This document shows positions 46,148-58,709 of a DNA stretch of 64,000 nt, piece after piece. The translations under genes and the position numbers were made by a program. The stretch spans positions 2,480,001 to 2,544,000 of the forward strand of contig JAHREC010000045.1 in NCBI GenBank assembly GCA_020081605.1, read 5' to 3'. The first letter of the stretch is position 1. Each line of letters begins with the position of its first letter. Below the pieces are notes generated by a model. That model saw nothing but the letters and a program-made list of their open reading frames with translations. It was not told where the DNA came from and made no database searches. This DNA comes from Albifimbria verrucaria. Taxonomy: Eukaryota > Ascomycota > Sordariomycetes > Hypocreales > Stachybotryaceae.

Positions 46148-49100
46148 GGTTGCACGAACATGTGTCGATCACTCTCTAAGTTCAAGGAGCTGGAAAACCA
46201 AGAGGAAGGGCTGCCTACTGGTGGCTTATAAAACATGTTCTACACCTCCCTGGACCAACTGTATGGTTCTCTCCTAATGCCATACCCCGCGCCTTCCGTG
46301 TTCATCATCATTTACACATACCGACAATCCCTTCTTGTGCCGCTCAGCGTTGCTGTTTTGAGAAGGTGAGCGGGTTTGAACAGCTCTCAGGTGGGTCGTT
46401 GATGATGCCAACAGAGGCGCTTTTGCTACTCTGATTGGGGGTGAAGCAGCCAACTTTCGGTAGTCGGCACAACCCCTGTCTGCCGTACTTCCGGGAAGCT
46501 TGTTCCTGTATGGCGCGATCCAGACTCCACATGTTGCTCTTGGTATTTGTCCAAGTTTCGGCAATGAAGCAGTGGGAAGTCAGATGAAGTGGCGGTTCTG
46601 GACTTTCAATTTCAAGGATGATCTGTATACAAATACTAATCAATTAAGTTCCAAAGTTTGCCGGCATCCATGTATCGTCCAGATCCTTGTATCAATATCG
46701 TAGGAAGGATGTCTTACATCGCATTCAACGATTTGCACCTAAAACACCAGGCTGGGACAACAGGTACCAATTCAAATCGTGTTGGCCGAAACGTGTATTT
46801 ATGATTGATTTACAGGGCTTAAATAGTTTGAGTATCTTGAATCAAACCATTGTGTCGTGGTATACTCTTAGCCCCACTACATGCTTCTCGTCGGTATCGC
46901 TAGGGTGCGGGCCAGGTAAGCAATAGTGGCCTGGTCACATCAGAGCCGACAACAGCTAGTTGGCATCCAATGTACGATATTTGAGGAACATATTCAACAT
47001 CTATTAATATTCATTTCAGCCGTTACTTTAAACCAATAATGCAAAGGTTATAATCAGCAAGCGTCACAGGAAATCTGAACAACCTAGTAGTGAAGACGTG
47101 ACAGTTGTAAGATTGACGTTTCACAGCTGGAAACAGTTAAACCATGGCCCGAAGAGCCTGGGACCTGTAGCCTAAGAACTTTTTCTTACGCCCATCCCAT
47201 TCAGCATTCTTTGACTCATACCAAACTAGCAAACTGCCTCATGTATCACGTAGGAATCCCCGCCAATTAGTATTGGCATAGATATGACTATGATAACGGT
47301 CAATTTTGTAAAAGAGTTTGGTAGATAGCAAACTCCCCAACTACTACATTTCATTGGCAAATGGCAAGATGATCAATGCAATATTTCTCCTCAAATCAAC
47401 TTTCACACAAATTAAAGTTGGCGCGGTAGGATGTTTTGAACCGAAAAGTATTTGCTAAAAGTACAATATTACACATCGAACGTACAGATATCCAACCCAG
47501 TCATTTCAGTTCGTTTTCAACACCTAGAGTAGCACAACCTAAATTATTGAGCATTTTGAAATGCATAATTACTGACCACATGAAGTTTGTTACCTCAAGC
47601 TTCGACAAGTTCACGCCGCGGCTCGTTACGTTGATTTAGATATAAGTAAATTGTCTCTGCCTGAGGTATTGCATGATGGTTCAAATGACTAGTTCTGCAG
47701 AAAAATACGTAGACCACCCTAAGTCTTCAACTTAAACGTCTGAGTAGGGATCAAAGAGCAGTGTGGTCACATTATAATTATTCAATCTTCGCGTTCGTAG
47801 TACAAACGTATCCCTCAACGGAGTAACTGAAACTTTGTGAGCCGAATCTGTGGTTCTTTCGGGAATGGACTCATCAACTGTGTTCTTACTCTGACAGATG
47901 CTATTTATCAAGAGTGTATTCTAAGGAGATATGAAAACGAGCACCAAGCCATTTGCGTCTTCATGTCATAGTAAAAACAAAAAATACAACTTCGATTGGA
48001 ACAGTTTCAATCTGCAGCACATCTTCATATCTACCTAGAAGACAATCTAATAAATTAATCTGTCCCATACCTTACAAGTATGGGTACTAAATGCTCTACC
48101 GTTATGACTTTGCTTACGTCGATGTCTATCTCTTTAAACCCACAAGAAGCGAACAGCCGGCTCATTGTTTCAAAGACAAGAGGAACTACCCAGCACTATA
48201 GCTAGTCTGTGAGCCACGATCACCGACGAAGCATAAGGGACGATGCTTCATTGCTACTAGGACTCTGTCGAGATTAATGTATAGCCGTACCGCCTCTAAG
48301 GTCGCTTCAATTCGCTATACCAATAGGTTTGCACTGACATAATCGAACTATGGAAGGTCATGGGGTTAATCTCTACTAGCATAGTATCTTCGAATCAGAG
48401 AGTACTCAAGGATTCCCTTCTAGCACATTTTAGCTTGAATTCTTGGGAGACAACAGATAAATATACCGAGAAGTTTTAAAAATAAATTATATCTTCAGCT
48501 ACCTGATAATAAGAGCGACTGCCTTGCTAGTATCTAAGTAATATACTGAAATCGCCAAACATTGTTGGGTGTTCAGGTTCGTCAAAGCGTGGAGCGGCTT
48601 CAGAGAGTTAATAGTTGAGAGTCAAACTCAAGCTGTGCAAGGGGCAATATTGTTTCCGTTGCAATTTCTTCCTGTTTCCTCGACTTAATTCTAGAGATCC
48701 ACGTAGCACGCAATATATAGACTTCGTCGGCCTGCCAGATGACACTATGAAGTAAGTTTCTAGGCGCTTTCCGTTAGGTGTGATGCGGCATCAAGGCATG
48801 GCATGGCATGTTCGCTCTACGGAGTTGATCAATTGAAGGTCGTTATACCACTACAAGTAATAATTCACCTAACTGATTGATTTAGCTGCTATTTCCTAGT
48901 TTTTACGTGATATAGGTTCGACCTTCTGGAAAACTTGGAGATCAGAAAGTAGCTCTCGACGAGTTCTTGCATGTCATATGGATACTTGAAGTGATATGTG
49001 CCTGTGAAGCTCCTCGTTTTCAACACAGAGTATGACTTTCAATGAAGAGCTATATGCATAAAAGGAACACAAGGGCACATCACCAACGGATTTGCCAGGT

Positions 49101-51152
49101 GCCTAACATTGGGTGTGTTTTATTTGCTTCCAGTTCACCAACTCCCTGCTTCCTACCTACCTACCCTGTCTCCTCAAGTGTGCTACGATGCACAAAAAGG
49201 AGTGGATTAACGGAGTGACTTACATCCCTGGTTGGTACGGCCCAACAGTGAATAACGCATTATAGTGTTCCAGTCAATGAAACAACTCTGGTCATGTAAG
49301 AATCGTTCAATCCCCTTTAGTGCGAAGCTGTAGGGTAAGTAACGAACTATGGGACCGACAACGCGGAACTGGGTAAAATCAGTGGAGCAGATACACATAA
49401 AACCAAGCAATAGATTAAATGATACCAGCATTGTCCCTCACTACACCCACTTACATGACTCAGCTAGGTATTGTCCGTTGACTGAGATGTGCTTTTTATG
49501 CACTGCTATGTTTACTAAAGTGCTGTGGGGCAGCTATAACCTCTGCGGCTTCGGACGCTCAAAGAGATAAAAACGTTAAATGCGGTAAGCTCTATCATTA
49601 ATGCATTTTCTAGGTAGCTTATGTCACTAGCTTTTCCCTAATTGTTATTGATTAGATCCATGTCCGGCATCTAATCGAGGGCCTGGCAGATCCAAAGGAA
49701 TGTGTCATTTTGGTTGCTTACGGTAGGAAAGGCAACTTTCACTCTGAAAAGATCCGTGTATTCCCCAAATGTCTCAATCTGTGGCAAGTTTGACAGGTTA
49801 CGAAGGAAGTCTGGTTGAGATTAAACAAAACCGAGATATAAACACCATATTTTGATGGGATGGCAAGATATTTATGATATCCCTAAGGCCATTTGTAGGA
49901 AATTGCACGAACCAGTGAAGTAAATTGGAGGTCGAGGCTTAATTATGACAGTTTGCCCATCTAAAGAGTTTTCTAGTGCGCATTGATCACGCGCCTCATT
50001 TCACACTAGTCATAGTTAGTTCATCGAGGCCTCGAGCCAAATTCTTTTGCCAGAAACCAGGAGTTATGATTAGGGTGCGCGACACTCCTGTGGGTATTTC
50101 GTGCTTTGATTCCATGAAATCCACGGGAACGTGCTGAGTGCCACTTAATTCGTAACCCATAAAAATACCAATGTTGGGAGTCTCACAAATGCTGCGCAAA
50201 ATCTCATCGTCTCACTTATGCCCGCCTTTGTGAGCATTCCGCGAATTGGTCTAGGTTGATAGATAATGAGGCTGTACACTTTACTTGTTGTCTTCAGAGG
50301 GTGTTGTTCCAGTGCACTCGACGCGACTCAGGAAAAACATCCTACCGTAAACTAGCATCGGGGACCAAGCTTGCAAACTCGGCGAGAAGAATACAGATAA
50401 CGGAAGAGTCACGTTTATGCAATTGATTAACTTGATAACAGAAGTTTCTGACAGATACGAGGTTAACAGACGGGTGATGAAAGGAAGGAGATGGCAGAAG
50501 TAAATAAGTTTCTGGCCAGCATGTTCTCGAACCACAAACAACAAATCAAGGGATGGATGGTGAAGGGAGCTCCGGGGAAGCCGTGACATCCGGAAAATCG
50601 GGGTCTGGCCCAGTGGCTAAACTAGCACACATGAAGCTTACTCCATATCCGCCGCCTTTCTGGGCCTGCCGGGACCCTAAAGAGCCAAATGAACTTGTAC
50701 CCGCGGAGCTCATACACTTCCCGCGGGAACAAAACGGCCGAATGTATGCATTCCCTCACGGGAGGCCAGCCGCATGACGCTCCCGTGCCCCTCCATTCTG
50801 CCACACCATGCTTCAAACCTGGACAACTCAACGAGGCATGTTCCCAGAATCCCAGGGACGCTGCCTTGAGCTGCGTGGTTTGCATCATCTTTGATCTGTT
50901 GCTCCGGATTCCCCGCGATTGCTAGCCCGCAGTCTTCTCCACGGGGTAGTTCCCGGCACTTCCTCCACGTACTTAAATCACCGTGGATGGAATCCCAATT
51001 CTTTCAAGAGACAGGTTCAGAGGATGTCAGGATTCTAGTCTTCGATTTTTCTTAACAAGGCTAATTCTGTGTGCTGAGAGAGAGTGATACAACAACACTC
51101 AGCGATCTGTCTTGTTTCAGTCGTTTCATCAACCCATCCTCTACCCGCCAAG
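46148..51152. other. Gene-empty region, 5 kb
   Basis: The longest stretch without a gene. Between about 46.9 and 50.3 kb it is AT-rich, densely stopped on both strands, and holds no frame longer than 74 codons. The right 0.6 kb is GC-richer and contains the transporter promoter. A 67-codon minus-strand frame at 49996-50199 looks somewhat protein-like but matches nothing I know. No terminal repeats or target duplications were seen. Confidence 0.5.
46226..46233 (-). promoter_or_regulatory. TATA box of the S53 gene
   Basis: TTTTATAA on the minus strand lies about 80 bp upstream of the sedolisin start codon. The call rests on position and sequence only. Confidence 0.4.
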
Positions 51153-52914
51153 ATGGCTGGTGGCGTCAAGAAGCCAGTCAACATCTTCCGCCTTGGCGAC
51201 CTTGGCGAACCCAAGGGCGTCTTCAACTGGCGACTTTGGTTCGCCGTTGTCTCTTTGGCCTCCTTGGCGCTGCGCGTGGCGTGGACGAGGGACTCATCAC
51301 CGGCGCGTTTTCATCCAAAGACTTTCAGCGCTACATCCACTTCGACAAGTATAGCACTGTCGAGAAGACCAATATCAAGGCAAATGTGTCAGCCATGGTA
51401 CAGATTGGCTGCGTTGGTGGTGCCCTTATGTGAGTCTGATCATACAAAAAAAAGCGTCCAGGTCTAACCATGGAGTATAGTGCATTCGCCATCTGTGACA
51501 GAGTCGGTCGTCTTTGGGCCACACGGCAACTTTGTCTAGTTTGGATCCTCGGAATCGCTATATTCATGGGCAACGGTGGTAACTTGGGCGCTGTTTATGC
51601 CGGGCGGTTCATTGCCGGTCTTGGCATCGGCCAGACTGCTGTTGTCGGCCCCGTGTACTTGGCGGAGATTTCCCGTCCTCGGTCCGTGGTCTATGCACCT
51701 GTTTCTTCTCCGGCTCCGTCTACCTAGGTATTGTACTTGCTTACTTCAGTAACTACGGGGCACAAATTCACCTGGGAGACAACACACACAGCCGTTGGCT
51801 GCTCCCAACAAGCTTGCACATCATGTTCGCTGGCCTTGTCTTCTTCTTAAGCTTTTTCCAGTACGAATCACCCCGTTTTCTTGTCGAAAAAGGAAAAGTA
51901 GACGAGGCTACTACGGTCATGGCGAGGCTGCGTGGCTTGTCCGAGGACGACCCCTATATCATTCGAGAAATTACCAATATTCAAAACGCATATGAGCATG
52001 AGCTTGAGGCGACCAAGGGTGTTAGCTGGATTGGAAAGCTGAAAGAGCTTCTCACCGTACGAAGCAACCTGTACTGCCTCTACCTGGCCAGTATGGTGCA
52101 GATCTTGGCGCAATTCTCTGGTGCAGGATCCATTACCTTATACGCCCCTGATTTGTTCAGCCTTCTCGGCATCACAGGACAGAACGAGTCCTTGCTCGTC
52201 ACGGCCCTTTTGGCATCATTAAGCTTATCGCTGCTGTTGTCGCTGCCTTGTTTCTTGTTGAAGTCATTGGACGCAAAAGAGCTCTGATGCTTGGCATTTC
52301 ACTACAGACCATCACAATGATATATGTGGCGGCTTTCTTGACTGCGATTCCAGAACTGGGCAATCATGGCTACACACTCCCTGCTTCTGCCAAGGGAGCC
52401 AGCCGGGGTGCTATTGCAATGATATATCTATCTGGCTTCGGATGGGTTCTTGGATGGAATACGAGTAAGTTTTGGCATCGACTCAAGTCTTGCGATTATT
52501 TCATGCTAACTTGCGACCTTAGTGCAATATGTCCTAACGGCTGAGCTTTTCCCGCTGCGAGTCCGCGCCCTTGCCACCTCGTGGGCCATGACACTGCACT
52601 TTGTGAGCCAGTACGGAAATAGCCGTGCGGTGCCCAACATGCTTCTCCCTGTGTCCAAAGGTGGAATCAGCCCACAAGGAACTTTCTGGTGTTTTGCCGC
52701 TGTTTTGATAGTTAGCGTTTTCTGGGTCTGGTTTTCTATTCCAGAGACGGCTGGCCGGAGTTTGGAAAGTATGGCACGTCTATTTGAACTGCCATGGTAT
52801 AAGATTGGTCTTTCAGGAAACAAGCATGCCGAAGAGCAAGATGCTGTCTATGACGAGAAAGCCGAGGTTGCTGGGAACACCTCGGGAGCTGCCAAGTGCA
52901 TTGAGAGGGTGTAG
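51153..52914 (+). CDS. MFS sugar/quinate-type transporter, three frameshifts
   Basis: A 12-helix plasma-membrane proton symporter of the sugar-porter family, about 551 aa. Visible signatures are ARGVDEGLITGAF, CDRVGRLWATRQ (loop 2-3 D-R-x-G-R), YAGRFIAGLGIGQT and VVGPVYLAEI. Later come ILAQFSGAGSITLYAPDLF, VEVIGRKRALMLG (loop 8-9), LTAELFPLRVRALATSWAMTLHF and FSIPETAGRSLESM (PETKG-like). Introns are 51430-51480 and 52465-52522. Frame changes at 51266-51267 (GG), 51688-51689 (GG) and the TTTT run 52208-52211 each need one base. The sequence resembles the quinate-permease branch, but substrate specificity cannot be read from it. The adjacent Zn2Cys6 gene on the same strand is a plausible regulator. 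Confidence 0.92.
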
Positions 52915-53539
52915 ACCTCTAGGCCATCTGTATATTTCGTATAATTTATGTATATAACGTGTCCAAATCTTCGTCGTGTCGTGAATCGCATGAAGCCACA
53001 GTGACTTGTCTGTATGGTCTTGGAAGCATTTCTGATACTTTGGAACCAAAGTCTGGTAGCCTGTTGCTAGAATACATTATTATATTGTGAAGTTAATGCC
53101 ATTTAGACTGGTAAGCGATGGGCATAAGCCTGCATGACAGCCCCTGGAAGCTGTGGAGATGGCAGTTGCTTATGGCATCTGACCACGGAATTACGCAGAG
53201 ACTAATTTTGTGGTGACATCTTTATTAGGAGTTAAATGACCATTCTTGACAATTTCCCTAAACTAATGAATAGAATCAAGACACATGACTGTGTTATGAA
53301 AGGCAGGCATATGACGTATCACTTGTATGACTCTTAGCTTATCTCTGCAGCCGGCCGTTGCAGGAACATTCACTAAGGCTATTATAAAGCTCTCGAGCCA
53401 GTGCTTACTACAGCAGCGTATTCCCCACATGCCCCCGCTCAGCCGAAGCATTTATCCTTTAACAAGACATGGACTAATTCTTACCAATCCATAGCATCTA
53501 AACCCTGTCATCGCAATTCTGCTCGTACATCCAACGAGA
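52915..53539. other. Intergenic
   Basis: The 3' flank of the transporter and promoter of the second Zn2Cys6 gene. No feature is recognised. Confidence 0.5.
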
Positions 53540-55188
53540 ATGAGTAATGGAACATTTCATGGCACTGCTTGTAAGAATTGCCGTCGCAGAGGTCGAAAAT
53601 GTGACCGTACGCTCCCGACTTGCTTGAGCTGTAAGAGCCGAGGGACGCCCTGCGAAGGCTATGTCACTCGATGGCCTGGAGTGGCAGCTCGAGGAAAGCT
53701 CGCGGGAAAATCTATCCCTGTCGGTGACTCCATAGTTACGGGCTCAAAGAACAAAGTAACAAGAACAAGGCATGCCTGTTCGGCGGCCATTAGGTCGACC
53801 GACGGCAGGTCTGCAAGCCTCCCAAAGCAGGCCGGCAGAAGTAGCTCAACTACTCACAACCTTGTCAGTCATGACTCTTCATCAAAGGAGAATTTGAGCC
53901 CTGTTGAAGATGCCGACATCGAGCGGCTGGTCAAACATTGCATGTCACCCTCCCTCTCCTTAGTTGCGGAATCATGCCTACTAATACTCAAGTTCTCACA
54001 GATATCAATGACCTCAGCAACATCTTTTATCTCGGCAATGGACGTGGCAGCAATCCGATGTTTTGTTACGTACTTCCACTGGTAGATAGTGTACCTCCAC
54101 TGCGCTATGCTCTCGCTGCATCTGCATCCTGCCACATTGCTGCTCGGAATGCAGACAAGGCACTCGAGAGGAAGAGTTTGTTTCTGCGCGTTCAAGCTAC
54201 GGGTTTACTGGAGAGAGAGGCTCAGAAGTTCTGACTTGAAAACCGATCCCACAATATTAGCGAGCATCTTGATGCTAGCGCAACTAGACGTAAGGTTCAT
54301 CCGGCCTGGTGCCTGTTTGACTGTTGATGGTCTAACCGAACGCAGATGTGTTCAGGCGACTGTCTCGAGTTCGAAACGCACCTGAAAGCCGCCGTTGCAA
54401 TCGTACGCGCCCGGCCAAATGAAAACAAGGCAAACAAATACTACTTCGAGCAGCGACTTGCATGGTGAGTGATGAACACTCGGTGACAAGCTGTCTCAAT
54501 TAACTTATCCGAATTTCAGGCTCGACGTTATCAGCTCGACGACTTCTACCGAACTCCCCAATTTCACCATCGAGGAACTTAAGACGTCTCTTGGGCGTTT
54601 CTCCAACGCTAAAGAGAGGGAATGGAGCTATGATGTCTTCCCATGTCCCATTGACTTGTTTGAGATGCTCTTGGACATAACTATGCTCTACAAGAGAGGA
54701 CCAGATGGAACGAATCAACCGAAGCAAGCTGAATACATAATGAGCCGCCTCGTCAACTGGAAGAACCCTGCGAACGGATCTGACTTCCGGCAGCATATGC
54801 TCGAAGTTTGGCGATTCGGTATCTTGGCATATCTAGGTCGCCTTTTCCCTCCACTGATAATCTGACCGACGCAAAAGCCCGGACAACACAAGCCTTGAAG
54901 TGTGCAGATTTAATCCCACCAGCCACATCATGGAGTTATTCCTTGTTGTGGCCTATTTTTCAACTCGGAGCTGTCCTGGATATCGAAGCACTGGACGCTA
55001 AGGCATGGATAAGGAAACGGTTGAATCTAGCGTTTGAGGCTGCCGGTTGCCGTCATTTTAGCAATGCACTCGAAACTCTAGAATCGATCTGGACTGATCA
55101 TATTCAGCATCTGTTTCCCCAGTTAGCGCACATGGTCGCAGAATTATGTTGGGGTAGCCAATATCTTCTTGAACATACGGGGCTCTAA
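53540..55188 (+). CDS. Zn2Cys6 transcription factor with fungal-TF domain, three frameshifts
   Basis: A regulator of about 512 aa. The zinc cluster is ACKNCRRRGRKCDRTLPTC followed by LSCKSRGTPC, six cysteines at the extreme N-terminus. The middle region, with SVPPLRYALAASASCHIAARN, ILASILMLAQLDMCSGD and the later ALDAKAWIRKRLNLAFEAA, has the helical pattern of the fungal-specific TF domain 2 (PF11951-like). Introns are 54290-54345 and 54465-54519. Frame changes occur at TT 53938-53939 and CCC 54847-54849 (each one base short) and at TT 54229-54230 (one base extra). It lies between the transporter and the deaminase-like gene, so it may regulate that catabolic set. Confidence 0.85.
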
Positions 55189-55691
55189 CAAAGCATGGGA
55201 CATATATGTAACCTAATCAAACCTATAAAAAGCGAATTGTATTTTCTGGGTAATGAATTATCAAGCAGTATATACTATAATAAATTACATTCTTATAAAG
55301 CCATGTATCCCTCACGAAACGTTTGGATGGCTGACTATTAAGTTTCATTATGTTCTCGTGTCTGAACTACGGTAATTCGAAGACATGTATGGAGTTGAAG
55401 ATCTCCCATATTCACGAAGATGGATGAAACAAAATTCAGGCTGACAGTGTACATGAGTAACATCTGCTTCACAATCCGACTGTTGATCAAGGTTCACTAA
55501 TTATCTGTTGCCTTGATCAAATAAAAGAAACAGGTGGGGAATTGCAGTCCAGAGCAGCCTAGAGGTTGCCTTTTGTTTCATGATTTCCAAGATGCTCAAT
55601 TGAGCTCTGCTCCATCTGATCTTAAACTTCAGGTAACGATGGTCGAGTAAAAAGAATCTTCTTATAGTTTCAGATATCTCAACTAAATCGA
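55189..55691. other. Convergent intergenic region
   Basis: A 3' flank between the Zn2Cys6 gene (+) and the deaminase-like gene (-). AT-rich, with nothing recognised. Confidence 0.5.
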
Positions 55692-56929
55692 TTAACTGGA
55701 GTATTTCGCTTTCACCATGTCTATCTCCTTCAAGATATCCTCTCGAACTGCTTCAGGGGCCCAGCTGATATCAACAGCATTTCTCATCAACTTGGCCATG
55801 TCCGTATTAGTAAAGCCGCACATTTTCTTAACAAGTAGAACGTTATGTAGGATCCAGCAGTCCTCCATATATGCTGGGTCATCGCTCGCAATGGCTATGG
55901 GGATCCCCGCGTCATATAAAGTACGGATTCTGGGGAAGATCTCGTCAACTGGCTGGTGACGAAGATAACCCCACGGGGTCAGCGTCATGCCAACCTTGTT
56001 CTCCTTGATAAGCTGGATGAGGCTCGGACTCTGGACGGCATTCAGACCGTGGTCTATGCGCTCGGCACCGGTGCCTCCCAACACGGACGCCACTTGCCGA
56101 ATATTCTCAAGCGTGTCTTTATTTCCTACATCACAATGTGCTGTAAGACGGAAGCCGGCCTGTCTAGCCAAATTAAACACTTCAGCAAAGAGGGAGGGCG
56201 GGCGGTCGTCCTCGTTCGAATCGAGACCTATGCCGACAACCATGTCTCTGTATGGCAAAACAGCGTGGTAGTGGTCCATTGCCGACTCTGTTGACATATC
56301 ACGCAGAAAACACATGATCCAACTAGATTTGATCTGGTCTTTGGGTCAGCACATGTATAAACTGCAGCTCGCTATTCACTTACGCCAAACTTTTCCTCAG
56401 CTTTCCTCTGGGCGGCTTGAAACCCTCCCATCATGGTGCCCCAGGACACGCCACGGCGCGTATGACCTTGGGGGTCAAAGAAAAGCTCACAGTAGCGGAC
56501 ATTCGCGGATGCGGCATGCTCAAAGTAATTCATGGCCAGGTCGAAAAAGTCTTGCTCGGTGATAAGGACTTCGAAGCCACCGTAGTACGCCTCAAAGAAG
56601 GTAAAAGTCTCTTCAGCGTTATCGATACTGTGGCCGGGCCGAGCCTGAATGATGTTGTAGGATTCCTTTAGCTGTTCTAAGCTGGTGTATACGGTTCCAG
56701 TGCGCTCTAGCTTCAGGGTTTGGCCGTTCCGTTGAGCAAGTTTCCATCTCAGTTCAGGTGTCAATGTGCCTTCGATGTGAACATGAAGCTCAACCTTAGG
56801 AAGCTCAAGGACGAATTTATCGTTGGCATCAAGAAGTTCTTGACGCAACGCAAGGCGTTCTTCGAGGGAAGGGCGTGCTCCATTGTGAGGGTAGGGGATG
56901 ATTGTAATAAAGGATTGAATTGATACCAT
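55692..56929 (-). CDS. Adenosine/adenine deaminase-like metallohydrolase with altered catalytic motif
   Basis: A TIM-barrel amidohydrolase of the adenosine deaminase family, about 395 aa, with an intron at 56334-56383. Metal ligands are present: PKVELHVHIEGTL (HxH), LTAHCDV (His), ERIDHGLN (His) and IASDDPAYM (Asp). The canonical HAGE motif reads HCDV, so the proton-shuttling Glu is replaced. This is seen in a fungal/bacterial subgroup whose true substrate may not be adenosine. RIDHG rather than RIGHG resembles adenine deaminases. The first ATG in frame is at 56929, but it sits too close to the TATA-like element. An ATG at 56883 in a CACAATGG context, joined to the main frame by one added C, would give MEHALPLEERLA and is a better start. 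Confidence 0.88.
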
Positions 56930-58709
56930 GTTCACAAGATGGGCAACACCTCATATTTATAGACGTGGCAGGAAGGATATTGACTCACATGGCGAGTTGT
57001 ATGGGCCATGCTGAAAAGCAGTATGTATCTCATCCTCGTAATGCCGGAAGTCCTTCGTCCCAAATAGGTTATTATCTCAGTTGACTGTCCATGACCTACC
57101 CCGACCCTGCAAGTGTTTTCCAATGTCCTTTTCCCCAGTGGCTCCCAACCAAGGGTCTAGTGCTTGATGCAACCATAGTTCGCCACGGACTAGTACAAAT
57201 CTGGTTGCTATTTCAGTCGGTCGAAACTTGCATGGTACAGACAGACATGGAGAGGCAGTTCTATGCTTTGATTGGGTGGGATTCTCCCGTTTGTACTAGT
57301 CGCTTTTCTTTGACAAATTCCTTGCTACTCCTGTGTGAAAATGTGGCGGTTGCTGCGGTCTTATCCTTGCTCCAGAATCATCAAATGATCCAAAGCTCAT
57401 CCTAATAAAAGTCGTGTAAATATGGGAAGAGCTGAGCTAGAAGGTTTGCGGTGAGTGAGTTCCAAATTCCACGCTGACCACCTGGGCAGAAGAAACCTGG
57501 TTAGGCCTTTTAGTGGAGTCTTGCACTAAATTCGAACAACTGGTTTGGGGCTTGATAAGCAGTTCTTATTTGCGGTGTAGGTCCACTTATTAGCTTGAAT
57601 GGTCTCGCTACCACAGGCGTCTAGGGGCCGAGGGTCGCTGTCATCAAGCACAGATGATCGGCCTCCGTAATAATGGAGTTTGAACACAGCTACATCATTC
57701 ATCAACTCGACACCTCATTTAAACACCGCGAGGAACGCTCATAGGGCTCGGAAAAAGGTGGGAGTGAAAATTATTCTACCTCATCAGTGGAACTAGAATG
57801 CATGTCATCCCCAAAATCGTCGACTAACAGCTTATTGTACACGCTCACCCTCTTGAGCGGACAATTACTGCATTACGTCCCTAGCTAAATGCAAGTAATA
57901 TAAGTGTCAGGGTTCAGATTTTTGACCGAATAGATCCATAACTATTGACGGAAATGTATGTTGGGAATGTCCGACACAAAAAGAAGGCTCTGCTAATTGA
58001 GTTGCCCATAGGCTAATTTACACTAATCTCGATTGACCCTGGGTGGTGTTTGGTCATTTTGTTCGGTGTACTACGCCTGACTTTGGCCGTACGTGCATGT
58101 TTTTGTTTCCAGCATCATGATCTCGACTTACGACCGAAATGACCCAAGATGACGTCCCTCGAACGAAATAACTTCTGAGACAACATAGCTTCTGAAGGTC
58201 GGTGTATGAGAACAAGGTAATGCAGAAAGTGCCTGTTAGAGTTAGATACACTTGATAAAAAATATGGGGGAAGCTTTGCATTTTCTTTTACGTGCCCGAG
58301 TGTATATGAATCCAGGGATGCCAACGCTGCCAGGTGTTCTATGAAACCAACTTATGGGTCCTGCCTCCAGAAATGATCCCCTGGAACCTTATAATTGGAT
58401 GTAGTGCTTTGTGAATATTTCTCATGGCCCATGATTGCTACGACATCGTCGCCATTGACCACGCCCATGCCCATGTGTGCGATGCCGTGGCCAGAACCCA
58501 CAAGCGTATCTGATAAACGGCTTTTTACTTTTATACAGATAAGTTCGACCAATTAATTCTGACTATGTCTTTAGTGGATACTTGACCTGAGGAGATGAGG
58601 GGCTCTCCTTATCATACCCCATCTCCTCCTCATGGAGCCCCAACATTTGTTGAAGTGTCCTTTACACTTTTAATCACAACATCATAAGAAAAAGGCAAGC
58701 GCAATTACT
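56930..58709. other. Divergent promoter region, 1.8 kb
   Basis: This lies between the deaminase-like gene (-) and the aldehyde dehydrogenase (+). Apart from the TATA element at 56954, no gene or repeat is supported. Confidence 0.45.
56954..56961 (-). promoter_or_regulatory. TATA box of the deaminase-like gene
   Basis: TATAAATA on the minus strand lies only 25 bp before the first in-frame ATG (56929) but 71 bp before the ATG at 56883. This favours the latter as the real start. Confidence 0.45.
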
